A DNA stretch of 44,697 nt from Bifidobacterium breve (GCA_945900705.1 CAMDKJ010000003.1:1-44697), one strand, 5' to 3'. Shown: positions 32,955 to 44,343, counted from the first letter of the stretch. Notes: generated by a model from the letters alone, not told the origin. Translations and numbers: made by a program.

Positions 32955-34631
32955 TCACATGCGATCAGGTGCGCTGACCCCGAGCAATTGCAGGCCGTTG
33001 AAAACCGTTTGCCGGGTCGCGGCACATAGCCAAAGTCGCGCCACCTGCTCCGGAGTTAACTCCTCATCACCGCGTGGCAAAACCCGGCAGCTGTCGTAGA
33101 AGCGGTGATAGATCGATGCCAAATCCTCAAGATAGCGAGCTACCCGATGGGGCTCGCGGAGCTCAGCCGCGCCAGCCACAACTCTCGGGAACTCAGCGAG
33201 TGCGCCAAGGAGCTCGTTCTCACGCTCATGCGAAAGTAGGCCACTGTCAAAATCAAGGTCTCGCCAAACTATGCCAAGCTCGGCAGCGTTACGCAGTACC
33301 GAGGCGATTCGCGCATGAGCATACTGGACGTAGAAAACTGGATTGTCATTGCTGCGCAGCGTGATGACCTCAAGGTCAAGGGTCAACGGAGAATCCACCG
33401 GGTACCGGATCAGCGAGTACCTTGCGGCGTCGACCCCCACTTCGTCAACGAACTCATCAAGGGTCACGATGTTGCCGGCTCGTTTTGACAGCTTTACTTC
33501 CTCACCACCACGAGTGATTTTTACCAACTGCCCAATCAGGACTTCTACCTGGTCGAGTTGATCACCGTTGCAAGCAGCAACGGCCCGCAGCCTATTCACG
33601 TATCCGTGATGATCTGCACCGAGTAAATAAATGCAAATATCAAAGTTGCGCTCACGTTTGTCTACGTAGTAGGCAGTATCGGATGCAAAGTATGTGTATT
33701 CGCCATCGGCTTTGATCAATACCCGGTCTTTATCGTCACCAAAATCCGTGGTACGCAACCACACCGCGCCATCAAGCTCATGCACATGGCCCTGTGCTCG
33801 CAGCCGATCCATCGCGTGCTCAACCGAATTTGACTCATGCAGCGCACGCTCAGATGCCCATAAATCAAAATGTGTCCGGAACTGTTCAAGAACCTGCTGC
33901 TGCTGCTTTAGCTGAAGAGCGTAGGCGGCTTCACGAAATGCGATGAATTGTTCTTCGATCGGTAACTCTTTGATACTCGGGCGCGCAATGACAATGGCCG
34001 CGGCAAGATCATGGATATAAGCACCCTGATAGCCATCTTCGGGGATCAACTGATCATGTGCCGATGCCATAACAGATGCGCCGAACTTATCCATCTGCAC
34101 ACCGCGGTCATTGATATAGAACTCGGTCGACACGTTAGCCCCGGCGGCAACAAGTACCCGGGCCATGGCATCACCCACCGCGGCCCATCTGGTGTGACCA
34201 AGATGCAACGGGCCGGTGGGGTTCGCTGAGATGAATTCGAGGTTGATTTGCTGTCCGGCAAGGGCGGTACCGGTGCCATAGGCGGCACCCTTCTCGACAA
34301 TCATCTGTGCCGTTTGGCCCAAAGTGGCACTATCGAGGCGGATATTGATGAATCCCGGCCCAGCAATCTCAGCCGCCGCGACCCCGGGAATTTCGGCGAT
34401 CAGAGGCGCCAAGGATTCGGCTATTACCCGGGGGGCCAACTGGGCAGCCTTTGCTAATGCTAGGGCGATATTGGTCGCATAATCCCCGTGGGCACGTGAT
34501 TTTGGGCGTTCCAGCCTCAACTCCTCCGGGATTTCTAGTACCAGGCCGCTCTGGGATACCCACTCCAAGGCCGCGGCTCGCACGCTCACCGCTAGGTCCT
34601 CTGGAGTCACTGGTGGAGCGTATCTACCCAT
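32955..34631 (-). CDS. argS: Arginyl-tRNA synthetase
   Basis: EFISANPTGPLHLGHTRWAAVGDAMARVL; KLSKRAGNIVTLDEF. Confidence 0.97.
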   Translation of the reverse strand: MGRYAPPVTPEDLAVSVRAAALEWVSQSGLVLEIPEELRLERPKSRAHGDYATNIALALAKAAQLAPRVIAESLAPLIAEIPGVAAAEIAGPGFINIRLDSATLGQTAQMIVEKGAAYGTGTALAGQQINLEFISANPTGPLHLGHTRWAAVGDAMARVLVAAGANVSTEFYINDRGVQMDKFGASVMASAHDQLIPEDGYQGAYIHDLAAAIVIARPSIKELPIEEQFIAFREAAYALQLKQQQQVLEQFRTHFDLWASERALHESNSVEHAMDRLRAQGHVHELDGAVWLRTTDFGDDKDRVLIKADGEYTYFASDTAYYVDKRERNFDICIYLLGADHHGYVNRLRAVAACNGDQLDQVEVLIGQLVKITRGGEEVKLSKRAGNIVTLDEFVDEVGVDAARYSLIRYPVDSPLTLDLEVITLRSNDNPVFYVQYAHARIASVLRNAAELGIVWRDLDFDSGLLSHERENELLGALAEFPRVVAGAAELREPHRVARYLEDLASIYHRFYDSCRVLPRGDEELTPEQVARLWLCAATRQTVFNGLQLLGVSAPDRM

Positions 34632-34829
34632 TTTTACTTAATTTCAGGGGGCCGGCCGCTATGCTCCCAGCAGGCAAGGCCAGATCAGCACCACCGTTCT
34701 ATGGTGCCCACTTTGGTGGGTGCCCGAGTTTCTGAGCACGTGCACAGATGCCGGGACGAGGTTTGAACGGCTAGGCCACGCGACGGGCGACCGTCCGTCG
34801 CGACGTTCCGCGCAAGGAGAATGTGCACC

Positions 34830-35033
34830 ATGGCTCAAGGCACCGTGAAGTGGTTTAACGCTGAAAAGGGCTACGGCTTTATCGCCCAGGCTGACGGCGG
34901 ACCGGACGTTTTCGTCCATTACTCGTCAATCCAGTCGGACGGCTACCGTTCACTGGAAGAGAACCAGGCAGTCGAGTTCGAGATCGTTCAAGGCCCCAAG
35001 GGCCCACAGGCTGACAAAGTTACCGTTGGCTAG
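34830..35033 (+). CDS. Cold-shock protein
   Basis: [35 protein letters not shown]. Confidence 0.97.
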   Translation: MAQGTVKWFNAEKGYGFIAQADGGPDVFVHYSSIQSDGYRSLEENQAVEFEIVQGPKGPQADKVTVG

Positions 35034-35050
35034 CTAAACCTGCTTAACGT

Positions 35051-35080
35051 GAAGGGCCTCGCCGATTGGCGGGGCCCTTC
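35051..35080 (+). terminator. Hairpin after the cold-shock gene
   Basis: GAAGGGCCTCGCC-GATT-GGCGGGGCCCTTC, 13-bp stem with one G/T wobble. Confidence 0.75.
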
Positions 35081-35240
35081 ACTTATGCCACTTCCTCATC
35101 CCCCGATTCGGTAGTGACACTTACTGATGTACCTACATTTTGATCAGGTCAAACATCAAATGCGGCGAGTCTTGTAAGCAAACTGTCAGGATTGGTTGTT
35201 TAACTCAACTCCTGCCACACGCGCCACAGGCCTCTCAAAT

Positions 35241-36098
35241 TTATTTTGCGGAATCACTTTTACGCTGGCATTGTGCCTCAATCTCGGCACCTGCTAGCAA
35301 GCCCAGGAACCCCACATAAAACCAGAGCAAAAAAACCACAACCCCGCCAAATACGGCAATGGATGAACCAAGGGTTGTCGACAAATTTGCATAGACCCCA
35401 AGTCCGGCGCTAACGAACAGCCACCATATTGTCGTGACGATCGGCCCGAGGGCGAGCAGGCGAACCGGCCTTGGGTTATTCGGCGCATGCTGCATGACCC
35501 ACCTTGTCGCCAGCCAAATGAGCAGTGCGCCAACTACCCAGTCAATTACCCCGATCCCCGAAAAGACGCGCACGTCCGTAAAACCAAGCCAATACAGAAT
35601 TCGAGGCAACACCGTCAGGGCGACAAAGGCGCCAACCACTACCACCATGCCAATCAAGGTGATCAACGTCGCTATAACGCGTCCTAAAATTCCCCGGCGT
35701 TTGGCTGTTGTTTCGAATACGCCATCAAGTGCCAGTCGCAACCCATACACAACTTTAGAAGCGGCGTAGACCGCCACCAGCGCGCCGACTAGAGACGTAG
35801 CGGTAACTCCACCCACGGATGAATGCTCGGTAGCAGCAATAAGGGAATCAGTCACTGGCTTTAGCGCACCCGCTTCGATTGGGGCCTGCACTGCTAGTGA
35901 ATTTATCGCTTCGCGCACTTGATCAGGACCAAGCAGCAGGCTGGTCAAGGCACCAATGACTATTGCGGCGGGTGCAACCGCTAGGGCGACGAAGTAGGCC
36001 AAGCCACCGGCAGCTAGTGAGTTTCGGTGTTCGGTGAACCGCAATCCGATTTCTCGAATGTCGGTGGTCGCGGCCTCAACTCTTGGGTGCACAGGCAT
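35241..36098 (-). CDS. YihY/BrkB-family inner membrane protein
   Basis: LAAGGLAYFVALAVAPAAIVIGAL; LLWFYVGFLGLLAGAEIEAQ; start MPVHPRVEAA chosen. Confidence 0.85.
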   Translation of the reverse strand: MPVHPRVEAATTDIREIGLRFTEHRNSLAAGGLAYFVALAVAPAAIVIGALTSLLLGPDQVREAINSLAVQAPIEAGALKPVTDSLIAATEHSSVGGVTATSLVGALVAVYAASKVVYGLRLALDGVFETTAKRRGILGRVIATLITLIGMVVVVGAFVALTVLPRILYWLGFTDVRVFSGIGVIDWVVGALLIWLATRWVMQHAPNNPRPVRLLALGPIVTTIWWLFVSAGLGVYANLSTTLGSSIAVFGGVVVFLLWFYVGFLGLLAGAEIEAQCQRKSDSAK

Positions 36099-36173
36099 AT
36101 CGTTGCACCCTTCGCTACCGCGAGCTCGCGCACTCACCAGGGCAGGGCGCTGCTTACCTGACATGATTACCCG

Positions 36174-37136
36174 GTGAGCCATAGTTCGATAACTGGTCGC
36201 ATCACCGGGCCAAGATCCTTGGCACTTTGGGCCTGGCTCTCGATAGCCGCTGCCCTAGCGACAATCGCACTTAAGTTTTGGGCGTACCTGCTGACCGGCT
36301 CGGTCGGCCTGCTATCCGATGCCCTTGAATCGGTGGTAAATCTAGTAGCGGCAATCATCGCGGTAATCGCATTGTCCATCGCCTCGCGCCCCGCAGACAG
36401 CAACCACCACTACGGCCACGGCAAGGTGGAGTACTTCTCCGCGGGCATCGAAGGTCTGATGATCTTCGTCGCTGCCATGGTCATCGTGTACTCCGCCGTC
36501 GAAAGACTCCTGCACCCACAGGCCCTTGAAGCCGTCGGGGTCGGCTTACTCATCACACTCATTGCGACAGCGATTAATGCCGCGGTCGGCTGGCTGATCT
36601 TGCGGGCCGGGCGCAGGCACCGATCACTGACTTTGGTCGCCGACGGCAAGCACCTGCTCACCGATGTCTGGACATCAATTGGCGTCGTGATCGGCGTTGG
36701 GTTAGTTGCCCTCACCGGCTGGCTGCCACTGGACTCAATAGTTGCCATTGCAGTCGGGCTGAATATTTTGTGGACGGGATTCACCTTGGTCCGCAATTCA
36801 GTCCACGGGCTGATGGATCGAGCACTAAATGCCGCCGATGAAGCCCGCGTCATTGAAGTCGTCAACTCATTTGTTGCCGAGTACCCACCCGGCCAGCTGG
36901 CTTTTCACGCCCTGCAGACCCGAGAATCCGGCCAGCAGCGGTTCGTCTCACTGCATGTACTGGTACCCGGCCAGTGGACGGTCGCCACCGGGCATGATTT
37001 AGTCGAAAGAGTCGAGTCGGCAATCGCACTAGCGCTACCCGGGGCCCATATTCAGACCCATCTAGAGCCCAGTGAAGACCCAAGGTCATACGACGACGTA
37101 GGCGGCGGCCATAGCGGACTCGATACCCGTAACTAG
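36174..37136 (+). CDS. Cation diffusion facilitator family transporter
   Basis: GSVGLLSDALESVVNLVAAI, HHYGHGKVEYFSA, HLLTDVWTSIGVVIG. Confidence 0.93.
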   Translation: MSHSSITGRITGPRSLALWAWLSIAAALATIALKFWAYLLTGSVGLLSDALESVVNLVAAIIAVIALSIASRPADSNHHYGHGKVEYFSAGIEGLMIFVAAMVIVYSAVERLLHPQALEAVGVGLLITLIATAINAAVGWLILRAGRRHRSLTLVADGKHLLTDVWTSIGVVIGVGLVALTGWLPLDSIVAIAVGLNILWTGFTLVRNSVHGLMDRALNAADEARVIEVVNSFVAEYPPGQLAFHALQTRESGQQRFVSLHVLVPGQWTVATGHDLVERVESAIALALPGAHIQTHLEPSEDPRSYDDVGGGHSGLDTRN

Positions 37137-37219
37137 CTCAAGGCGCCACCAGCGCGCACCCCAACAGCTTGTGCGCCACCCACTGCGGCACAATGTGCCA
37201 TTGAGCGAAGTCGCTCTGC

Positions 37220-37292
37220 GCCTCCGTAGCTCAGGGGATAGAGCGCCGGTTTCCGGTACCGACGGTCGCAGGTTCGAATCCTGCCGGGGGCA
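37220..37292 (+). tRNA. tRNA-Arg (anticodon CCG)
   Basis: Cloverleaf GCCTCCG...GAGC-G-CCGGT-TTCCGGT-ACCGA...GCAGG-TTCGAAT-CCTGC-CGGGGGC-A; 3' CCA not encoded; C27/A43 mismatch. Confidence 0.95.
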
Positions 37293-37310
37293 CGTTAGGA
37301 GGTGATCGTG

Positions 37311-37634
37311 ATGGCATATCTGCTGCTTTTGCTGGCTATCGTCAGTGAAGTAATCGGCACGCTTGCGCTCAAAGCTAGCGACGGTTTCAGCCGACTGTGG
37401 CCATCATTGATCGTGGTTGCCGGATACGGCTTGGCATTCACGTTACTGGCCCAGACCCTAAAAAGTCTTGGAGTTGGGCCCACTTACGCAACTTGGTCGG
37501 CCCTGGGCACCGTTGGCGCCGCCGTTGGTGGTTGGTTGATCTTCGGCGAGAAGATGAGCCCGCTGTCCATCGGGGGAATGGGCATCGTCATTGCCGGCAT
37601 CGTGATCATGCAATGGGGCAGCGTCACGAGGTGA
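37311..37634 (+). CDS. Small multidrug resistance (SMR/EmrE) family transporter
   Basis: MAYLLLLLAIVSEVIGTLALKASDGFSRLWPS with the conserved Glu; AGGAGGTGATC Shine-Dalgarno. Confidence 0.93.
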   Translation: MAYLLLLLAIVSEVIGTLALKASDGFSRLWPSLIVVAGYGLAFTLLAQTLKSLGVGPTYATWSALGTVGAAVGGWLIFGEKMSPLSIGGMGIVIAGIVIMQWGSVTR

Positions 37635-37643
37635 TGGTCCTTA

Positions 37644-38303
37644 ATGAATAGAACGGCCACCACCCCCCATTTTGCCACGGTAACTACCGGCTACTACCCG
37701 ATCGTGGTGGCTGTGTTTTGCGGACTACTACTCATCTCGAATATTGGTGCTACCAAACTAATTGAGTTTGGGCCCATCATCACCGATGGTGGCGCTTTCT
37801 TGTTCCCGCTCGTCTACATCACCGGCGACGTCTTGAGCGAGGTTTATGGACTAAAGGCGGCCCGCAGGGCGATCTATCTTGGCTTCGCGCTCGCTGTGCT
37901 TGCGGCCTTTACTTTTTGGTTAGTGCAGATTTCGCCACCGGCCACTGGCTATGAAAATCAGGAGGCATTTGAGGCCGTCTTGGGCTTCGTGCCGCGAATT
38001 GTGCTAGCCAGTATTTGCGGTTACCTAGTCGGGCAACTCCTTAATGCCTATGTTCTCGTCAAGATCAAGGAGCGCACTCAAGAAAAAGCGCTCTGGCTGC
38101 GCTTGATCGGATCTACGGTCATCGGTGAATTAGCCGACACCGTGGTCTTTTGCACGATTGCGTTCTACGGAATTATCACCGGGGGCGAATTCATCAACTA
38201 TGTGATCGTTGGATACATCTACAAGACCCTCCTCGAAGTCGTCTTGTTACCCCTCACCTATCGGGTAATTGCCGCGGTCAAAAAGCGCGAGCCCACGTAT
38301 TGA
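37644..38303 (+). CDS. Queuosine precursor transporter (YhhQ/VUT family)
   Basis: LLLISNIGATKLIEFGPIITDGGAFLFPLVYITGDVLSEVYGLKAARRAIYLGF. Confidence 0.9.
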   Translation: MNRTATTPHFATVTTGYYPIVVAVFCGLLLISNIGATKLIEFGPIITDGGAFLFPLVYITGDVLSEVYGLKAARRAIYLGFALAVLAAFTFWLVQISPPATGYENQEAFEAVLGFVPRIVLASICGYLVGQLLNAYVLVKIKERTQEKALWLRLIGSTVIGELADTVVFCTIAFYGIITGGEFINYVIVGYIYKTLLEVVLLPLTYRVIAAVKKREPTY

Positions 38304-38409
38304 TTTGCCAGATCCCACAGAAACAACTAGTTTTCCCCCGCAATTCAACGCCAAGCGTTAGACTTAGCCGCTCGTAGAGCACTCCCCCTGACCCTGGAAA
38401 GGCTCCGCC

Positions 38410-39858
38410 ATGAAAGCACGTGCAACCGGATCTCGAGTAATTGCCGGGGTGGCCGCCATGGCCGCTTTCGCCACCATTTTCGTGGGTGCCGCTTCGGCGG
38501 CAGTGTGTGAAGTGGAGGTGTGCACGCCGTGGCCAACCAAGCTACCTACTTACCCGACTACGACCCTTGAATATTTGTCAGGTCCACTCGCCCAGCAGAA
38601 CATGGAAGCAAAGCCCTACAGCACCGGCAAGAACAAGATGTGGCTATTACCGGCAACACCTGCCACCACTCAATGGGGAGTCTTTGACAACACCGTGACG
38701 CCGGCGCTTCGCATTAACTCAGGCGACACTGTCGCCATTGAGACATTGCGTGCTGGCAATGGTCAAGTGGTGCCCGGCATCTCAATCGAGCAGCTGATCA
38801 CGATCAACACCGCCTTGCCAGGCCGCGGCCCGCATACTGTCACCGGCCCGATTTACGTTAATGGCGCCGAGCCAGGTGACGTAGTCGCGGTTCATATAAA
38901 CAAGATTCGGATGCTTAGCAATGCCACCAATAACAGCTCGCCAACAGGAGGCCTCTTCCCCGAGATCTTCCCGTCTCGAGTCGACAGTTATTACCTAGAT
39001 AACGACAAGATGGAGGCTAAGTTCACTAAGAACATTGTTATTCCGCTTGCGCCGTTCCCTGGAATATTGGCAGTCGGGCGTCCGGACGCGGACTCAACCG
39101 GGAGGCTTTGCACCGTACAGACCGTTGCTCCTGGTAGCGCGCCAAATAGCTGCAACACCGTCCCACCGGGTGACTACGGTGGCAACCTCGACCTAAAGGA
39201 AATGCAGGTTGGTTCTACTACATATCTGCCGGTTTTCGTGCCGGGAGCCTTGATCTGGACAGGTGACTCGCATGCCGCTCAAGGCAATGGAGAGTTTGAT
39301 CTGGATGCCCTTGAGACGGCTTTCCCGGAATTGAATGTCACGATCACGTTAATCAAGAACCAGCCCCAGGTCACTTGGCCAATTGTTGAAAACCCAACCA
39401 CCTACACAGCCATTGGGTACGACACCACCCTGCAGTTAGCGGTGGCCGCCCTGAAGACTGAGACAACCAGGCTCATCATGGAGAAGTTCAAGATGACCAA
39501 GACTCAAGCTACTGATTTTATGTACAAGACCTGGAACTGCCCGATTTCTGAGGTAGTTGACATTGTGCTGGGCACTTACTGTGTCATACCCAAGGATCGG
39601 AATGCACCGGCCGCCAATCCATTGCCTAGAAAGGACAACTCGGATTTTTGGGTAACTCATGCTTCCAACGCTGATCCGATGATTGCGCTAAAAGCAGCGG
39701 TAATGGCTTCGATAAAGAAGATTTCCAGTAAACTTAATATCACCGCAGACCGTTCATATCGACTTTCAACATTTGTGACCGATTGCCAGTTCGGGCCATA
39801 TCGCTCCGGCCCATACGACATCACGTGCCTAGTCCCCAAGAGCATTTACCGCGGGTAG
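38410..39858 (+). CDS. Acetamidase/formamidase-family protein with signal peptide
   Basis: N-terminal MKARATGSRVIAGVAAMAAFATIFVGAASA; GPIYVNGAEPGDVVAVHI, PPGDYGGNLDLKEMQVGSTTYLPVFVPGALIWTGDSHAAQGNGEF. Confidence 0.87.
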   Translation: MKARATGSRVIAGVAAMAAFATIFVGAASAAVCEVEVCTPWPTKLPTYPTTTLEYLSGPLAQQNMEAKPYSTGKNKMWLLPATPATTQWGVFDNTVTPALRINSGDTVAIETLRAGNGQVVPGISIEQLITINTALPGRGPHTVTGPIYVNGAEPGDVVAVHINKIRMLSNATNNSSPTGGLFPEIFPSRVDSYYLDNDKMEAKFTKNIVIPLAPFPGILAVGRPDADSTGRLCTVQTVAPGSAPNSCNTVPPGDYGGNLDLKEMQVGSTTYLPVFVPGALIWTGDSHAAQGNGEFDLDALETAFPELNVTITLIKNQPQVTWPIVENPTTYTAIGYDTTLQLAVAALKTETTRLIMEKFKMTKTQATDFMYKTWNCPISEVVDIVLGTYCVIPKDRNAPAANPLPRKDNSDFWVTHASNADPMIALKAAVMASIKKISSKLNITADRSYRLSTFVTDCQFGPYRSGPYDITCLVPKSIYRG

Positions 39859-39886
39859 GTAAACCTCACCGAATATCGAAATTGGG

Positions 39887-39925
39887 TTGGGCGCCAGCCG
39901 GATAATCTCCGCGTTTGGCGCCCAA
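39887..39925. terminator. Bidirectional hairpin between formamidase and tgt
   Basis: TTGGGCGCCA ... TGGCGCCCAA, 10-bp perfect stem between convergent genes. Confidence 0.6.
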
Positions 39926-41185
<1,260 letters not shown>

Positions 41186-41199
41186 TTACAAACTGCCGA

Positions 41200-41718
41200 T
41201 CAACTCGGCGCTAATACCGCTATCGCCGGGAAAAGCTTCAATACCGGATCGACCCAACCAGCCATGGTCGATACCGCAGCATCGTTAACCCCACCACATT
41301 CATCTAGGGCAATATCCTTCAAAACTGTCTCGCCCTGGGTGATCTTGAGCCAGCGGCTTGTGCCTCCAACACAACCTAGTTCGGATTTCACCACCGGTAA
41401 CGCGTCTAGCGACGGGTATGTCTGGGACATAACCTGCCAAGCCTTCTCGACTTCTACGGTTTTCTCATCGGCAAGGATCTCTCCATAGCTATCGACGACA
41501 AGCCGGGCCTCTTTGGAAGTCGCCGTCAATTCGAAGCTGCGGTGGTACTGCGGCGGTACCGAGGAGTCATTGAAGCGATAAACAACTATCGCGTCGTCAG
41601 GTAGCCCCGAGGCCATCGTTCCAGTGGACGAATCGCACCCGGACACGGTTGACAATAAAAGCAGCCCGGTTAAGGCCACCGTAACCCGATTCAATACCTG
41701 CACCACCACCCCATTCAA
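41200..41718 (-). CDS. Hypothetical lipoprotein
   Basis: N-terminal hydrophobic stretch with lipobox LLLLSTVSGC. Confidence 0.65.
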   Translation of the reverse strand: MNGVVVQVLNRVTVALTGLLLLSTVSGCDSSTGTMASGLPDDAIVVYRFNDSSVPPQYHRSFELTATSKEARLVVDSYGEILADEKTVEVEKAWQVMSQTYPSLDALPVVKSELGCVGGTSRWLKITQGETVLKDIALDECGGVNDAAVSTMAGWVDPVLKLFPAIAVLAPS

Positions 41719-41768
41719 TCACGGCCACCCATGTCAACAGGTGCCATTGAAGGTGCAAGACTGCAGCC

Positions 41769-41972
41769 ATGGCAACCGCGAAGACACCCAAGACCCCCCA
41801 GACTCCCGACCCAAATGACCCAAAGGAGCGCTTCCGTTTGGCACTTGAGGCCAAGAACAAGAAGGGTGGGCACTCGGGCGCCGACCGCGATGCCGACACT
41901 GGCGGGGTCAAGGACGAATCAAGTAAAGCCGGCGGTAAGCGCGAGCACCGGCGCAAGAGCGGGTCAAGTTAA
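41769..41972 (+). CDS. DUF5302-like small charged protein
   Basis: PNDPKERFRLALEAKNKK...GGKREHRRKSGSS, typical of this actinobacterial family. Confidence 0.7.
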   Translation: MATAKTPKTPQTPDPNDPKERFRLALEAKNKKGGHSGADRDADTGGVKDESSKAGGKREHRRKSGSS

Positions 41973-41981
41973 ATCAGCACC

Positions 41982-43202
41982 CTAATTTTGGCTTCGTATC
42001 CTGACGCTCCCGGGATCTAGCTCACTGATACTGCGCGCGCCTAACAGCGCCATCGTTGTGCGAATCTCTTGTTGCAGGATGTCGACGGCGCGCTGTGCGC
42101 CAGCCTGCCCTCCAGCCATCAATCCATAAAGATACGCCCGGCCAATAAGCACCGCATCGGCTCCGAGTGCCACCGCCGCAACCACATCGCCACCAGTTAG
42201 CACACCACCGTCGATGAAAACTGCGACATGCCCACCGACCGCCGCCTTTACTTGTGGGAGTTGCTCAAGTGGCACCGGGGCTCGATCTAGTTGTCGGCCG
42301 CCGTGATTCGAAAGGACAATGCCGTCAACCCCCAGGTCGGCTAGCAATTTCGCATCAGCAACCGACTGAACCCCTTTGACGACCAGTTTGCCGGGCCAAG
42401 TCTCACGGGCCCAAGTGACATCGGCCGGAGTCAACGATGGGTCAAATACTTTGTTCATTAGGTCGGCGACCGTGCCTTCTGAACTTCTAAACGTTGCAAA
42501 CTCCAGTGGCTCGGTGGTCAGCACGTTGAACCACCAACTCGGGTACCGAGACATATTGGCCAGTGTCGACAGCGACAGCTTTGGTGGGACGGTTAAGCCA
42601 TTTCGGATATCGCGATTACGTATCCCTGCTACCGGAGCGTCCACTGTGAGCATCAAGGTGTCGTAGCCGGCAGCCGCCGCCCGTTCGAGCAAGCCTGTGC
42701 GCAGGCTGCGGTCGCGCATTAGATAGATCTGAAACCACCGTCGTGCAGTTGGCACCGCGCTCGCCAAATCCTCGATGGAGGTGGTACCAAGGGTGGAAAG
42801 GCAGTACGGGATGCCGATGCCTGCTGCCATCGCTGCCACCGCCGGCTCACCAGCGTGGTGCATCATCCGGGTGAAACCTGTCGGCGCCAGCACGATGGGT
42901 AATGCGCTTACGGCTCCAAGAATTTCAGTGCTGGTGTCGAGGTTCGACACATCGCGCAGCACTCGTGGTTCGAACTCCAGACGGCCAAATACCTCACGGG
43001 CCCGCGTAAGCGCTAACTCGTCACCGGCGGCACCATCGGTATAGTCAAATACCGCCGCTGGCGTATGTCGTTTGGCTAATGAACGTAGATCCCAGATATT
43101 CGCCGCGCGCGCCAGAGCGTGAGCCCGTCGATTCGTGAATGGGTTTTCGGTACCAAGCAGGGGCTTAACCTCATGCCACCTCGGCAACCGGCGGGTGGTC
43201 AT
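41982..43202 (-). CDS. FMN-dependent alpha-hydroxy-acid dehydrogenase (lactate dehydrogenase-like)
   Basis: LPIVLAPTGFTRMMHHAGE, VDGIVLSNHGGRQLDRAP, DGGVLTGGDVVAAVALGADAVLIGRAYLYG. Confidence 0.92.
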   Translation of the reverse strand: MTTRRLPRWHEVKPLLGTENPFTNRRAHALARAANIWDLRSLAKRHTPAAVFDYTDGAAGDELALTRAREVFGRLEFEPRVLRDVSNLDTSTEILGAVSALPIVLAPTGFTRMMHHAGEPAVAAMAAGIGIPYCLSTLGTTSIEDLASAVPTARRWFQIYLMRDRSLRTGLLERAAAAGYDTLMLTVDAPVAGIRNRDIRNGLTVPPKLSLSTLANMSRYPSWWFNVLTTEPLEFATFRSSEGTVADLMNKVFDPSLTPADVTWARETWPGKLVVKGVQSVADAKLLADLGVDGIVLSNHGGRQLDRAPVPLEQLPQVKAAVGGHVAVFIDGGVLTGGDVVAAVALGADAVLIGRAYLYGLMAGGQAGAQRAVDILQQEIRTTMALLGARSISELDPGSVRIRSQN

Positions 43203-43231
43203 GGCGCCCCCTGAATGAAGCTTGGATTTAC

Positions 43232-44194
43232 CTAGCGACGCGCAGTCGCCGGGATCTGCCCCATCCTACCTGCTTGGAAATCTTCGATAGCGGTATTGAT
43301 CTCGTCTTTGGTATTCATTACAAATGGGCCGTGGTGCGCGATCGGCTCACCAATGGGCTTGCCGCCGAGTATTAACACCTCAAGGGTCGGGGATTTTGAA
43401 TCCTGTTTGGCATCGGCTGCGAAAGTGATCGCATCGCCTGCACCGAAGTCCACTAACTGGCCTTCACCAAAAGCCACGTTTTCGACGCCGGCAGATCCGC
43501 GACCTGATAGTGCGTAGACCATTGCATTAAAGCTTCGGTTCCAAGGGAGCGAAACCTTGGCCCCTGGCTGCACAGTTGCATGCGCATAAGTTATCGGCGT
43601 CCAGGTGATCCCCGGCCCAGAAATCCCGCCGAGCTCACCGGCAATGATGCGCACCAACGCGCCGCCGTCGTGACTTGCCGCCAATGCCACCGAAGACGCT
43701 GAAATATCTTGATATCTAGGTGCTGTCATCTTCAGTTCAGCAGGTAAGTTCACCCATAACTGCACACCGTGAAAAAGTCCGCCGGAGTTAACCAGAGCTT
43801 CCGGTGGGGTCTCAATATGAAGCAGGCCCGACCCCGCCGTCATCCACTGGGTAGAACCGTCAGAGATGAGGCCACCTCCACCGGCGGTGTCTTGATGTTC
43901 GAAGGCGCCATCAACTATGTAGGTGACGGTCTCAAAACCGCGGTGGGGATGCCAAGGAGTGCCTTTGGGTTCACCCGCACCCCACTCGACCGCTCCCATT
44001 TGGTCTAGGAGCAAGAACGGGTCTGAATCGCGAAGTGACATTCGACCCGGGAAGGGCCGGCGTACCGGAAATCCTTCACCCTCAAAGGTCGCAAGTGCGG
44101 TCACTATCCGATTCACCGGACGCAGCACCGCGGTGGCATCGGGTGCGCCAATGCGCGCAAGCACCAAAACATCAGCGACAGTGACAGCAGGCAC
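43232..44194 (-). CDS. Pirin family protein
   Basis: DPFLLLDQMGAVEW, GTPWHPHRGFETVTYIVDGAFEHQDTAGGGGLISDGSTQWMTAGSG; GTG start. Confidence 0.94.
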   Translation of the reverse strand: MPAVTVADVLVLARIGAPDATAVLRPVNRIVTALATFEGEGFPVRRPFPGRMSLRDSDPFLLLDQMGAVEWGAGEPKGTPWHPHRGFETVTYIVDGAFEHQDTAGGGGLISDGSTQWMTAGSGLLHIETPPEALVNSGGLFHGVQLWVNLPAELKMTAPRYQDISASSVALAASHDGGALVRIIAGELGGISGPGITWTPITYAHATVQPGAKVSLPWNRSFNAMVYALSGRGSAGVENVAFGEGQLVDFGAGDAITFAADAKQDSKSPTLEVLILGGKPIGEPIAHHGPFVMNTKDEINTAIEDFQAGRMGQIPATARR

Positions 44195-44210
44195 GGATGA
44201 CTCCCTTGAG

Positions 44211-44228
44211 TAGTTGAGTTTTCAACTA
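44211..44228. promoter_or_regulatory. Perfect inverted repeat (MarR-type operator candidate) before pirin
   Basis: TAGTTGA-GTTT-TCAACTA, 16 bp upstream of the pirin start and overlapping a TATAGT -10-like box on the minus strand. Confidence 0.6.
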
Positions 44229-44343
44229 TATCCTCAAAGGGCCGTAAGTGCAAGGTGCGCCGGGCTAACTCCTCGGTCTAGGTTTCATCACCAACATCTG
44301 GCTGCCGAAGCGCGCCACCGATCTGCTACGCATCAACAGCACC

